NCBI GenBank assembly: GCA_025024175.1
Contig: QCXZ01000003.1
Span: 38,960,257 to 39,024,256, forward strand
DNA: 64,000 bases
Reading direction: 5' to 3'
Origin: Rhyzopertha dominica
Taxonomy: Eukaryota; Arthropoda; Insecta; Coleoptera; Bostrichidae
Shown here piece after piece: positions 12,463 through 23,656 of this stretch. The translations under genes and the position numbers were made by a program. The notes below the pieces were generated by a model. It was not told the origin of the DNA, did no database searches, and saw only the letters and a program-made list of their open reading frames with translations. How positions within the stretch are numbered: the stretch's first letter is position 1; each line of letters opens with the position of its first letter.

Positions 12463-14691
12463 ATGTCAGGCAATAAATGTGCATTCATTGACTGCGGAAA
12501 GTCCCTCAGAAGTCATCCTGGACTAAGAAGGTTTTCCTTTCCAGTGAAAGATATTCACCGATGTCAGCAGTGGATTGTTAATTCAGGTAATTAAAAAAAT
12601 AATGTTGCCTTACTGTGGTGTTGTGTCAGTAGTTTTCATATGTAGATACCGTTGTAATTAACGTTATGGCGTATTTTAGCTGTTCATGTATTTACATACA
12701 TATATTTTATTTTACAGGGAACGCTGAACTTCTGCAACTTAGTCCCAAAAGTTTGCAAAAACGATTTCTTTGTGAAGATCGTTTTTCAAGTCACGATTTT
12801 CTCACCAAAAAGTTAACGTTCCCAAGAAATTTATCATGGGGAAAGACCCAGGAAATACATCTACTGAGTTAACAAGCGCGGCTAAAGAAGAAACTACTGA
12901 GGAATTTTTGCAACCATCAACAAGCAGTGTTCCCAGATCGGCAGTTGAAGTGCATTTTATTACACCACCCAAAACATCGCATCCAGTCGCTGGTAAGATA
13001 ACACCTTCAAAATCGGAAAATGAAAGCTATTTCATCGAGGAGTGCCTAAATTTACCAACCCCTCCTGCCGAAAAGCGTGCTAAGAAGAAATTGTTTATGT
13101 CCACCACCGAATCGCCCGCTAGAGAACGGTTACGTAAGAAACTTTCGGTTGTTAGTAAAAAGCTTAGAGAAACACGTGCAAAACTTAAAGATCGTACAAA
13201 AGAGGTATACACACTTACACCGCGGCACATAAACTCATTACCTGTTTTTCCAAAAGCAATAACTAGAATGCAGTTATATCATAAACAAAGAAGTGCTTGG
13301 CTCAATGATGAGAAAGATACGGCAATATCTATGTATTATAAATCCCCGTCTATATATAGATTTTTAAGGAGTAAATGTGTTACTTTACCATCGGTTACTA
13401 CAATTAAAGAATGGTTAGGAGATTTTAAAAATCAGCCAGGATGTAACAAAACGCTCTTCAATAAATTACGTCATAAAGCTAGTACTATGACAGCAACAGA
13501 AAAACTTTGTGTAATCCTCTTTGATGAAATGGCAATTAAAGCTGCACTTGAATTTTCCTGAAAAAGCGGCATAATTGAAGGTTGTGAAGATCTTGGGGAG
13601 TTTGGGCGTCAGCCTAAACTTGCAAAGCAAGCTTTAGTATTGCAGGCAAGAGGAATCTATTCAGATTGGAAAGTTAATATCAGTTATTACTTTTCGGGTA
13701 GCTCAGTGAAAGCAGAGAATCTGAAAGATATTATCTGCACTAATTTAAGTTATTTGGAGGAAACTGACCTTTATCCTCTTGGTATTGTTTGTGATCAGTC
13801 AACTTCAAACCAAAAATTATTTAAAATATTGAACATAAGTATTTCACAACCTTTTTTTTATTTCAGTGGAAAAAATATTATGCCATTTTTGACGTACCGC
13901 ATTTAATGAAGAGCATAAGAAATAATTTGCTCACAGGCGATTTTGTCATTCATAATAACATAGTTTCATTCAGTGTCATCAGACAGATTTATGAATTAGA
14001 TAAAAAAAGCAAATCTGGAAGAGCTTTAATAAAAATTACTGATAAGCACCTAAACCCAAATGCCTTTCAAAAAATGAGTGTGCGTTTAGCTGTACAAGTG
14101 CTAAGTCACAGTGTAGCAGCTGCTATTAAAACAGCGTTAGGTACGGGCCAATTAACGGATTCGAAATGTGCAAGCACTGCTGATTTTTTGGAAGACATCA
14201 ATAACCTATTTGATGCACTAAACAGCAAAAGTCTATATACCAATAAACCCTACAATGCTGCATTGTCAGACACAAATGAATATGTGCTGTCAGTTCTACA
14301 AAAAGGACAGGAAATAATGGAAACTGTACTAAAAATTGACCATGAAGGGAAGGTAACAAGACCTCCATGTTTTGACGGAATGCTGTTAACAATAAATGCT
14401 GTCAAGCAAATACATCTTTTTGGTAAAAATAGGGGACTTCCTTATTTGCTAACAGGCAGATTGAACCAAGATTCACTTGAAAATTTGTTCTCATTCATCC
14501 GTCAGAGGGGAGGATACAGTAAAAACCCTACAGTTCGAACCTTTTGCGCTGCATTTAAGGCAAATGCCGTCGTAAATTTCATTAAGCCTCCCGACTCATC
14601 GAATTGTGAACCAGATGAAGATCATAATATTTTTATGCAAGATAATGTTCCAGATGTACCGGAAAAACAAAATATGGCAACATTGCATTAA
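12463..14691 (+). pseudogene. THAP-domain P-element/THAP9-like transposase
   Basis: Exon 12463-12586 encodes the start of a THAP zinc finger (MSGNKCAFIDCGKS, then a SFPV segment), followed by an intron 12587-12717 (GTAATT to TTTTACAG). Exon 2 gives LSPKSLQKRFLCEDRFS, in which the finger's usual His after the last Cys is Arg. The frame then shifts to 12836-13561, with a basic, coiled region and the block FDEMAIK. A TGA at 13559-13561 interrupts it. The same frame resumes to about 13866 with GRQPKLAKQ, SYYFSGSSVKAENLK and the aspartate block IVCDQ. A frameshift in or near an A-run (about 13868) leads to 13906-14691, with VRLAVQVLSHSVAAAI, NNLFDALNS, RLNQDSLENLF and RGGYSKNPTVRTF, the C-terminal part of the P transposase fold. 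Family role: cut-and-paste transposition. The breaks make this copy inactive as read. Confidence 0.85.
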
Positions 14692-14877
14692 ACCGCATGG
14701 AATCTTGTTATTGGGGAAGAAAGGGGAATACGGGGAAAACAGTTACAATTTGAAACCTTAGGGAAAATCAACTTTTATACCGACCGTAGGATTAGTGTCT
14801 GGTAATTGCCAGAGGGGGCAGCACTACACAAGCCATAACGAATGACAGCGTCGGTACTCTTATTTCTTCACTCAACG

Positions 14878-15243
14878 ATTATACCAAGCATCTACAAAAA
14901 GATCTCCTAAATTAAAGAATAACCCCGTATCTACAACTCTACTTACAAGAAACACCGCATATACTTGTCGTTGCCTGGAGATGCTGTGCTTATTTTAAGT
15001 AAAATTCAAAAGCTGTGTTTTACCTACGTAATTGGCGCGTATTTTTCGATGATCTACTTATAAGTAGTTTAGTTTCAATTCCGTTTACTTTGTGTCTCAT
15101 CAAAATTGATTAAAAACAAGGTGAGATATTCAAAGTTCAAAAGAAAATAAGGTAAGTCAGAATAAGAACATATTTAGGTAATATCTTTTTACAAATTTTA
15201 TGTGCTTCAATGAAAAGAATGTATGGTGTTTCTAAATGTCTGT
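14878..15243. other. Flank of the P-like element
   Basis: Begins with the right copy of the target duplication. No other feature seen. Confidence 0.4.
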
Positions 15244-15615
15244 ACAGGGCGATCCAGTTATCATGCTCACCCAATTGACGGCTTTATTTGAAGTTTTAGA
15301 AAAAAAAATGTTTTAAATAAAAGTAGTAGCAAACAAGGAGTACTCTATAACGCAATAATAGCACATTTACAGTGTTGTCAGATTTCGAGTACTGAACCAA
15401 ACCAAAACCTTTTTTTGAGTAGAACCACCTACTGGATGAGCACGATAACTGGACCACCCATGCATATTTCCGAAACGGTTAATTTTAGGGCACATGTATC
15501 TTAATATTTTTTTTGATGTGTAATCAGAATCCGGCATAAAAAGTGGGTAGTTCTATTTAAAAAATTCAAGTTTGGTTCATTACTCGAAATGTAACAGCAG
15601 TGTAAACGTCTCGAC
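15244..15615. repeat. Interleaved inverted repeats (MITE-like)
   Basis: CCAGTTATCATGCTCACCC (15250-15268) pairs with the near-complement ending GATAACTGG near 15456. A second pair, GAGTACTGAACCAAAC (about 15387-15402) and GTTTGGTTCATTACTC (about 15573-15588), plus TAGAACCACC against GGGTAGTTCTA, follows in overlapping order. This suggests two related fold-back units or a rearranged MITE. No duplication was identified. Confidence 0.45.
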
Positions 15616-15654
15616 GTAATTAATCGTTACTTTGCTAATATACCTAGTTCTTCA

Positions 15655-15870
15655 GCCAGTGCGGAACAAGTGCAACTATTAAGTAAATACAACACAGATG
15701 CTCCCGAGTCGCATTTGGATGGCTCGTGTTTTGGCACTGTGACTTACAGATGAGGTTTTAAAAATTATTGCTGGCATTAAGAGTAATGCAATTGGTATTG
15801 ATCATATTTCGCTAAATATGCTCAAACTTATTAGCCAACACCTCTTGAATCATTTTACTACAAGTGTTAT
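15655..15870 (+). pseudogene. LINE reverse-transcriptase fragment (N-terminal part)
   Basis: Translation around 15755-15860 gives a segment of the form KIIAGIKSNAIGIDHISL, the conserved block before RT motif A in jockey/CR1-type non-LTR retrotransposons (lysine-serine then glycine-aspartate). A frameshift separates it from upstream sequence near 15745. It is cut off where the Penelope-like arm begins at 15857. It may be the 5' part of the LINE that continues at 17069, with the intervening RT segment lost, or a different copy. Confidence 0.55.
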
Positions 15871-16210
15871 CAACTCTAAACATGTATGCAAATACAAAAC
15901 TATTAACAATACTTACATATTTTGAATTATTATATAGGAACTGGAACATTAATTTATTATTTGACATCAAAATTGAAAGTTGACAAAGCAAAATTTTTCT
16001 AAACAAACTGATATTTTTTACATACGATTAATTTATTAAACCACAGGATCTTTATGTGGATTATATGATAGTAAATCCTAAATCAATGATTCGTAAAATA
16101 CTTTACACTCAAAATTCAAGGGCATTTAATAACACAATAAATCAAAATACAAACAGTACACAAAATTTAATGAATTATGCAAGTTTACCATATTATTCAA
16201 ACTTAACTGA

Positions 16211-16672
16211 AAAATAATTAAAATCTTTAAAGCAGAAAATATTGTAGTTGCTCGCAAAACTATAAAAAGTGTAGAAAAAGTATTTAGTAAATTAAAAGAT
16301 AAAACTAAATTATTGAATAATTCAAATGTTGTATACGAAATTCAATGTTTAACTTGTGAAAAAGTATATTTAGGACAAACTTCCCAAAATTTAAGAAATC
16401 GTATCTCATTACATAAAAGTGACATCAAGGGTAATAAACAGAGATGTGCACTTACTACCCATGTTATAGATAATACTCCACCACATAAAATGGATTTTGA
16501 TAATATTAAAATTTTAGATAAAGAACAAAATTTATGTAAAAGATCTTTTCTGGAAATGGTATATATTTATAAAAAACATAATAATATTAATAAAAAAACA
16601 GATATTCAAAATTTAAGTATAATTTATTCATATTTACTATCATATAATCCACATAAAGATCCTGTGGTTTAA
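16211..16672 (+). pseudogene. GIY-YIG endonuclease domain of a Penelope-like element
   Basis: The open frame runs from just after a TGA (16208-16210) to 16672. It shows VVYEIQCLTCEKVYLGQTSQ, the GIY-YIG core with YLG in place of YIG, then RNRISLHKSD (the conserved Arg and His), and an FLEM segment carrying the catalytic Glu. The Cys pair in the Y-x-I-x-C-x-x-C block is the extra zinc-like motif seen in Penelope-like endonucleases. A different frame upstream (about 16143-16216) encodes residues such as LPYYSNLTEK that belong to the same protein, so one frameshift lies near 16210. The domain makes the target nick for retrotransposition. The first Met is not meaningful because the N-terminus is missing. 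Confidence 0.75.
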
Positions 16673-16851
16673 TAAATTAATCGTATGTAAAAAATATCAG
16701 TTTGTTAAGAAAAATTTTGCTTTGTCAACTTTCAATTTTGATGTCAAATAATAAATTAATGTTCTAGTTCCTATATAATAATTCAAAATATGTAAGTATT
16801 GTTAATAGTTTTGTATTTGCATACATGTTTAGAGTTGATAACACTTGTAGT

Positions 16852-16893
16852 TCCCTGAAGAAGACTTGAGTAAATCAGTTGAAAGCTTGGAAG
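16852..16893 (+). ncRNA. Hammerhead-like motif of the Penelope-like element
   Basis: CCTGAAGA, an imperfect stem-loop (GACTTGA / TCAGTT), then GAAAGCTT. TTCC before the core pairs with GGAA after it as a short stem I. AGCT gives a self-complementary helix III that could form only between two molecules. The fourth core base is A where U is common (CUGANGA allows any base). Confidence 0.5.
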
Positions 16894-16964
16894 TATAGAG
16901 TTTTAATCTAGGTCGAAATATCCTTAATAAACTTAAATAAAATACATAAACGACCATTATTATC

Positions 16965-16967
<3 letters not shown>

Positions 16968-17053
<86 letters not shown>

Positions 17054-17054
17054 A
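16968..17054. repeat. (AT)n microsatellite
   Basis: Nearly pure AT dinucleotide tract with one C interruption near 17038. It joins the Penelope-like tail to the LINE fragment. Confidence 0.95.
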
Positions 17055-17068
17055 AAGAGATTAGATAC

Positions 17069-17718
17069 TGGAAAATTTACATGTTTAGCGTTGCTGGATT
17101 ATAGTAGAGCATTTGATACCCTGAAAGATGACGTTCTTTGTGCTAAACTGAGGTGGTACGGTGTTACTGGCAACACAGTAGCAATGATTCGGAGTTTCCT
17201 CAATGATCGTTACCAAAGTGTCTTTCTGGATGGAATGGCTTCCCAACCAATAGAACTGAGGCTGGGTGTGCCGCAGAGTTCTCTTTTGGGCCCTCTGCTG
17301 ATCTCTGTGTATGTGCCAGATTTCTGGCAATACTTATATAACTGTCATATGCACCAGAACGCGGATATCACTCAGCTTTGGCACAGCTTCGATGAAGGAG
17401 AAGTGGACCACCCCGAGGGCGTTATTAATGCTGATCTGAGAAGACTCTTCGATGTTTCTGTGGCACATGGATTAAACCTAAATCCTGGCAAATCGTCTGT
17501 GATACTATTTGGAAGCAAGCTTAAGCGCCAAGAAATAAAAGCCAAACTGAGTATTATGATTGGTGGGGTAGCAGTCCATCAGNTTAGCGAATCATATAAA
17601 AACCTTGGTCTCTGCATGGACGAAGACTTAAGATTTACACGTTACGTAGGCAATCTGTCAGGGATCTTATCTCACATTAAAGCAACTAAATATTTCCTAA
17701 TCGACATATCATGTCACC
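17069..17718 (+). pseudogene. LINE (jockey/CR1-like) reverse transcriptase, interrupted
   Basis: The frame contains RT motif A as LLDYSRAFDTL, motif B as GVPQSSLLGPLL (normally GVPQGS), and motif C as NADITQLW. Two substitutions have removed the first Tyr and the second catalytic Asp of YADD. LNLNPGKSSVILFGS follows. The sequence then reads straight into the BEL/Pao 5' LTR at 17719 and resumes at 23979 after the 3' LTR. The 5' end is missing. With motif C lost the enzyme would be inactive. Confidence 0.85.
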
Positions 17719-18035
17719 TGTTACCGTCCATACGGTAGCTTGTAATACGATGTTCAGACCCGCTGCGCATGTTCATGTATATAAGTTAGCTTTGAAATAA
17801 TTTTGACATTCTGTTAATATAATTGTCATTGTACTTTTGTAATTAAACGTTATTGTTCTTCAAATATCAGGGAATGAGTCTGTAGCCCTGATAATTACAA
17901 TAAAGCGTCACAGGATCACAACCTTAGTGCTTTATTGTCTCTACTGGTCCTTCGAAANGTTAAATATTGCTCCTGCAATACACCGTGTGGNGGAAGGATC
18001 TAATACTGTCTACCGACGAAGATCTGTCTGCCACA
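17719..18035 (+). repeat. BEL/Pao 5' LTR
   Basis: Starts TGTTACCGTCC and ends CTGCCACA. TATATAAG at 17778-17785 can serve as TATA box and AATAAA at 17899-17904 as the poly(A) signal. Outside ambiguous bases it differs from the 3' LTR at about three positions. Confidence 0.95.
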
Positions 18036-18278
18036 TTTTCTGGTCCAATCGAGCCGGANTATTANCGAGGTGATTCTANCTAGTTTTCTCAGTACGTTTG
18101 ACAACAATCTGCGGAAGGTGTCTACAAGCCGTGGATCCAAAATAAACAGCTTTCTTGGGTTCTTGCTTAAACCTAGAGCCGAAGCCCTAACCTGGACATT
18201 GCTGGAGCTAGTGCTGCCTGTACAGCAGGACAACTTCGGGACATCGACAAGAGGTAACTGGTAATTCAGCTATTCACA
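18036..18278 (+). other. BEL/Pao leader with primer-binding-site candidate
   Basis: TGGTCCAATCGAGCCGGA (18041-18058) follows the LTR by a few bases and starts with the TGG expected to pair with a tRNA CCA end. I cannot name the tRNA. A related TGGTCCTTCGA occurs inside the LTR. Confidence 0.45.
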
Positions 18279-19400
18279 ATGATGGAAGCAGAAGTCAAAA
18301 CTCTTTTATCTAAAAGAAAGATTGTTAAGGGTAGTATTACCAGAATTGAAAAATTCGCGTTAGTAGATCTTTCCGATGAAACTGATTGCCATGATGTAAG
18401 CATACGATTAGCTAAATTAGATGAACTTTTTACTGACTACACTAATATTTATACTAGTTTAGAAATTATCAATGATAAATATTGCGACGATTTCGAAGAA
18501 ATAGAAAATAAATATTATCGAATTAAAAGCAAACTAAATAAGTTCATTTCAAATTCAGATACACGACCTAATTCTAATAATAGCGACTCCTTATCCAGTC
18601 ATAGTAGCAGCAGATACCGTGTTAAATTGCCGAAAATATCAATTCCAGATTTTAACGGTGATTACAATGACTGGATGGGTTTCAAAGACTTGTATATCAA
18701 TTTAGTACACAGCAACAATGAACTTTCAAACACTGAGAAACTGTATTATCTCAAATCATGTTTAAAAGGCGAAGCTAGCCGACTTATTCAAAACATTAAG
18801 TCTACTAATGAAAACTACGAATTGGCCTGGTCCGAATTGTTAGACAGATACGACAATAAATTGGTAATGTCAAATAAGCATATAAAAGCTATTTTTGAAT
18901 TGCCCAAAATTAGCAAAGGTTCCAGCTCCAGTTTGAGAAAACTAGTCGGTGATTTTAACCAACATTTTAACTCTCTGGAAAATTTGAATTTGCCAAGTTT
19001 GCAAGACATCCTTTTTATTTACATACTGTCACAGAAAATCGATTCAGACTCACTATGTGATTATCAATTACGCAAAAATGCAACTGAAATTCCTACTTTA
19101 TCTAATTTTTTAAATTATTTAAAGGATAGAGCTTCAGCCCTTGAGTTGAATTCCAAATCCGATATCTTCCCTGCCATCAAGATTGATAGGCGCGTATTTG
19201 CACACAACACTACACACAAAACAAACGATACCAATAAAAAGTTTACACAAGTTTCCAATGTCCCTACTGTAACGGCGCTCATACTTTGTTCAGATGCTTT
19301 AAATTTATTAATCTTGATTCAAATGCAAGACGTGATTTTGCGAAACAAAAACATTTATGTTTTAACTGTCTGAAGGCCCACAATCGGGATTCCTGTTCTT
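18279..19400 (+). pseudogene. BEL/Pao Gag-like polyprotein part
   Basis: The frame 18279-19373 (ATG ATG start) gives an acidic, helical N-terminus, a Ser/Asn-rich linker (about residues 90-112) and the Pao gag core (DUF1759-type), with KLPKISIPDFNGDYNDW near residues 115-132 and LKGEASRLI near 163-171. The CCHC zinc knuckle (CFNCLKAHNRDSC, 19358-19396) lies in another frame, so one frameshift occurs around 19265. Family role: particle formation and RNA packaging. Confidence 0.85.
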
Positions 19401-19594
19401 CGGACGGAAAGTGGTAAAAGTCATCATAGTCTTTTGCATTCTAATGAGCCCCAGAAACCTAATCCTGGCATAAGTGCCTCCCCTCAGGAGCCTGCTTCGG
19501 TGGCGGTTCATAAAACAAACATAGTCGCTGCTTCGACTCCTACTTCAGGTACATCGTCTGCTGTGGACACTAGTTTTGGTGGCATCTGCTAAAA

Positions 19595-20265
19595 GTAATG
19601 AGATTATGTTGATGGCAACTGCAGTTATCAACATTGCATATAATGGCAAAAACTATCCCTGTCGCGTCATTGTAGATAACGCTAGCGAGCGTAATTTTGT
19701 TTCTAGCGAAATAGTGAAACGAATCGGTTGAAAGAGTAACTCATGCAGTTGGCACGTTGGTGGAGTAGGTGGCATATCCACTTTTGTAACAGAATCTGTT
19801 GAATTGAGATTAAACTCCAGAGTTACCAATTATGAAGTAGTCGCAGAATTTGGGATACTTGATCGAATTTCTGATACTACTCCTAGGAATTCTTTTAGGA
19901 AAAGTTTAATACGCTGGCCTTCTTTTATAAAACTGGCCGATCCGACTTTTAATGAATACGGTGCTGTAGACATGATAATTGGTTTAGAATTATTTTATCG
20001 TATTTTGCAAAAGGGTCGTATAGATTTAGGAGTAGGAAAGCCAGTTCTTCAAGAAACTGTCTTTGGGTGGATCGCTGCTGGTCCTATTAATCTCCCTGAA
20101 AATACTAAGCGTGATAGAGTTAGTTGTTATTTTACAAGATCTGTTGTGGAAACTCCCGATGTAGACGAATCTCTCATGAAGTTTTGGAACATAGAAGAAC
20201 TATCTCAAACTCGAATTCTCTCTCCATCTGAAAACTGTGTGAGAAACTGTTCAGTGAGACTGTGA
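19595..20265 (+). pseudogene. BEL/Pao protease and linker to RT
   Basis: A VDNAS segment (codons around 19672-19686) aligns with the catalytic Asp loop of the Pao aspartic protease, where DSAS or DSGS is usual; the Asp is kept. A TGA at 19729-19731 interrupts the frame. It resumes as 19804-20265 with MIIGLELFYRIL (the hydrophobic strand before the protease C-terminus) and ETVFGWIAAG, typical of the protease-to-RT junction in this family. Confidence 0.75.
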
Positions 20266-21235
20266 CCCGCACTGACGACGGGTGTTATCAGGTAGACTTG
20301 CCTGTTATACAAGAAAAAATAGGTTCTTTGGGTGATTCGTATGGGCAAGCAAGTTTTTTATTACTTGAGAAGAGACTCCTACGCAATAACGATTTGTACG
20401 AGCAGTATCGCGACACCATCAATGAATACGTTACTTTGGGTCATGCTCACTTAGTCCCTGTTCATGAAGTCAATTGTGATTGGCAGCACAGTTACTACAT
20501 GCCTCACCACGCAGTTATTAAGGAAAGTAGTTCCACTACGAAACTAAGGGTGAAGGGTGGTCTTTAACGCTAGCGCTCCAACATCTACCGGTGTATCCCT
20601 GAATGATGTAACGCTAGCAGGTCCTGTTGTTCAGCCTGAATTATTTGACGTAATAGTTTTATTTCGTACATATAAATATGCGCTAACGACCGACATCACA
20701 AAAATGTATCGACAGATTATTGTAAATCCAAATCAACAGCCACTTCAGCGTATATTATGGAGAAATTCCCCGAACGAACGTATTCGTTGCTTAGAGCTAA
20801 GCAGAGTCACGTTTGGCACTCGCCCGGCGAGCTTTCTGGCTACTCGTACTCTTACAACTTGTACAGGACGAAGGTTTTAAGTACACCTCTCGTGCCTTGC
20901 AAGAAAACTGTTATGTTGATGATATAGTTACGGGAACCAATGATCATGAAACCGCTGTTAAGTTAAAAGATGAGTTAATAGATCTTTTGAATTTGGGAAA
21001 ATTTGAACTGCACAAATGGTGCTCAAATGAACCTTCCTTGCTAAATTATATACCTCCTGACAAATTAGAGTCCTCATTCGTTTCCTTTGCTTACAAGGAT
21101 TCTGTCAAGGCCCTAGGTATAATTTGGTCTCCGTCATCAGATAGTTTCAACATAAACAGTCCTGAAATAGTTGTATGTAAACAGATTACAAAACGCTCTA
21201 TTTTGGGTGGAATTTTAGCATTTTTGACCCGTTAG
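20262..21235 (+). pseudogene. BEL/Pao reverse transcriptase
   Basis: The domain is spread over three frames (20262-20567, 20557-20880 and 20813-21235). Visible are YYMPHHAVIKESSSTTKLR (fingers), VFNASAPTS, motif A ALTTDITKMYRQI with its catalytic Asp, and motif C NCYVDDIVTG with both Asp. HKWCSN and KALGIIWSP form the palm-to-thumb region. All catalytic aspartates are present, but frameshifts near 20562 and 20840-20880 break the chain. Confidence 0.85.
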
Positions 21236-21890
21236 GCTTTGTCAGTCCTGTAACCATCACTGTCAAAATTCTTTTACAGTCGATATGGAAAACAAATGTT
21301 GCTTGGGATGATGATCTTCCAGATCATATAAAATCAGTTTGGCTACGCGTTGTATCCGCCGTTCCTGCACTTCGTAATGTCAAGGTACCAAGATATATGT
21401 CTGCCCCATGTCCAGTCATCTTCGAAATTCATGGGTTTTCTGATGCTTCTATCAAAGCTTACGGAGCTGTATGTTATATGGTGATTACCGACAAAAGTGG
21501 TATTATTTATTCGCATTTAATTTGCGCGAAGTCTAGGGTGGCTCCTGTAAAATGCTTATCATTGCCACGATTAGTGGTGGTGGATTTGTGGTGCTCTATT
21601 GGTGGCTCGTTTGATTAATAAAGTAAGACGCATCATTGATGTTTGTATAAACAATATTTATTTATGGACTGACTCTACAATCGTTTTATCGTGGATCTCA
21701 TCTGATTCTTCTAGATGGTCAACGTTCGTTTCAAACAGAATTGGCGAAATTCAAGAATTGACTAGCGTATCTTGTTGGAGGCACGTACCCTCAGAATATA
21801 ATCCCGCTGATGTGTTGTCTCGCGGAATATCTGCTGAAGATTTAATCAGTCACAGACTCTGGTGGGATGGTCCTCAATTTTTGAAATTGG
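21236..21890 (+). pseudogene. BEL/Pao connection and RNase H region
   Basis: Frame changes occur near 21235 and 21600. HGFSDASIKAYGAV (in frame 21397-21618) is the RNase H active-site strand with its Asp. The next frame (21599-22561) has LWTDSTIVLSWI, the block with a further catalytic Asp, and RHVPSEYNPADVLSRG, the conserved C-terminal RNase H motif. This part normally degrades the RNA template. Confidence 0.8.
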
Positions 21891-23507
21891 GCAAAGACGA
21901 ATGCCCGACTACTAGTGTCCCTCTAGTAGCCGAATCTACTTTACCTGAGCTTAAAACTAAAGTACTTAGTCATCATTCTATATGTAAACCAACCGATGAT
22001 TTTCTTCAGAGTATATTTATAAAGTTTTCTTCTTTCAGCAAGCTGCAAAGAGTACTTGTTTATGTACGCCGTTTTGTATACAATGTACGTAATCTACAAA
22101 GTAAAAATACTGGACGTCCAACAATAGCTGAATTACAGCAGACATTATCTTTTATTGTAAAATGTGTTCAACTTCAACCGTTTTCTAAGGATATTGCTAC
22201 TTTGAAAACGCTGAAAGAAAATCCTAATAGTAAAGCGAGTTTGAAAACCACTCAATTACTCGCACTTAACGCTTTTCTTGACAAAAATGATATTCTACGA
22301 GTAGGTGGTCGTTTGAGTCATTCTTCAGTTTCTCAAGCTCAAAAGCATCCGATGATACTACCTTACGATAACTATATCACAGACATCATTATCAAAAGAG
22401 AACATGAGCGCTTGTTACATGCTGGCATTCACGCTACATTATGTAATGTGAGACTAAAGTTTTGGCCAATAAATGGTCGGCGTGCTGTGGCAGCAGTAAT
22501 TCATAGATGTGTTGTGTGTACAAGATTTCGAGCTATCACAAGCCAATCAACTTATGTCTGATCTTCCTAAATTTAGAGTCACTAAATCTAAAAGATGTTT
22601 TGAACACACTGGATTAGATTATGCTGGACCCCTTGCTATCAAGCAATCAAGGATTAGACGTTCTATAATTCCTAAAGGTTATATATGTATTTTTATCTGT
22701 ATGTCATTAAAGGCCTTACATTTGGAATTAGTTTCTGATTTGTCCACAAAAACTTTTCTCAATGCCTTGAAGAGGTTCATGTCGCGCCGCGGTAAACCGG
22801 TATGCATTTACAGTGACAATGGCACCAATTTCATTGGCGCGAGAAATGAATTACATAATTTGTATAAATTATTAAATTCTTCAAACGACAGTATAAATAA
22901 TGCAATGTCTGAAGAAGGTATAAAGTGGAAATTTATTCCACCTGCCTCACCTCATTGGAGTGGAATCTGGGAAAGAGGTGTCAAATCTGTTAAGCATCAT
23001 TTAAAACGCACACTGGGCAATACTACCCTAACATATGAAGAGCTAAACACCTTACTCGCTGAAATCGAAGCTATACTGAACTCTCGACCCCTATGTGCAA
23101 TTGGGGATACTTGGGACGATACAGAAATATTGACTCCATCGCACTTTTTAATCGGAGCTAACATTCAAGCTGTTCCTGAAAGAGATGTAATTGACATTCC
23201 CGTTAATAGCTTAAGTGCTTATAGACAAATCACGCATGTCAAACAGTGCTTCTGGAAAAGATGGAGCAAGGAATATCTTTCCACCTTACAGCAAGGGAAA
23301 AAGTGGACTCTGGTAAAGGACAACATACGACCAGGTTCGGTAGTACTAATAAAGAACGACAATTTACCGCCTTTAAAATGCTCTTTAGGGCTAGTGACGG
23401 AATCCTTACCGGGAAAAGACGGTTTAGTGCGTGTAGTTAAGGTAAAAACTACAGGTGGCGTCTTTACTCGACCAATTACGAAACTATGCGTCTTGCCCAC
23501 TAATTAG
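21891..23507 (+). pseudogene. BEL/Pao integrase
   Basis: The HHCC zinc finger is in the first frame (HERLLHAGIHATL, then CVVC before 22540). One shift near 22540 leads to the intact 332-residue frame 22509-23507, with the D-D-E core: Asp in TGLDYAGP, Asp in YSDNGTNF and Glu in WERGVKSVKHH. A DUF5641-like tail follows, with the segments RPGSVVLI and GLVRVVKV and the end TRPITKLCVLP. The catalytic core is undamaged, the best preserved part of the element. Confidence 0.9.
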
Positions 23508-23656
23508 TTATCATTTTGTGCTACTTTTGTCTAAGTCTTTTCATTATGTTAAATTTGTACATTTGTACTCTCATTATTTCTATTGTTCAGTCTTCAAATA
23601 CATTTTTTTTTAATAATTTATCTTGAAATAATGTAGATATTTCAACGGTGGCGGGA

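Larger units (their letters stand above)
10575..14877 (+). mobile_element. P/THAP9-like DNA transposon, full length
   Basis: The 4303-bp element is bounded by a perfect 37-bp terminal inverted repeat (10575-10611 and 14841-14877, beginning CGTTGAGTGAAGAAATAAG). The 7-bp sequence ATTATAC abuts both ends (10568-10574 and 14878-14884). It becomes 8 bp, ATTATACC, if one terminal base is assigned differently; P-family elements make 8-bp duplications. Inside are a long 5' region, a TATA promoter, a 5' UTR intron and a THAP-plus-P-transposase gene. Intact ends suggest insertion as a unit. The transposase frame is broken, so the copy looks non-autonomous unless those breaks are sequence errors. Confidence 0.9.
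15857..16966 (+). mobile_element. Penelope-like element remnant with inverted arms
   Basis: Arms of about 220 bp (15857-16077 and 16632-16851) are inverted copies of each other and flank an endonuclease-coding segment. Immediately after the right arm comes a hammerhead-like motif (16852-16893) and then a tail running into an (AT)n tract. Penelope-like elements commonly have terminal repeats in either orientation. The reverse transcriptase itself is missing. Confidence 0.7.

Noticed and set aside
13834..13866. Mini-intron (GTATTT to TTTATTTCAG) explaining the frame change in the P-like transposase
   Set aside because: At about 33 bp it is shorter than usual insect introns, and removing it would delete residues that fit the family. 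A single-base change near the A-run explains the shift better.
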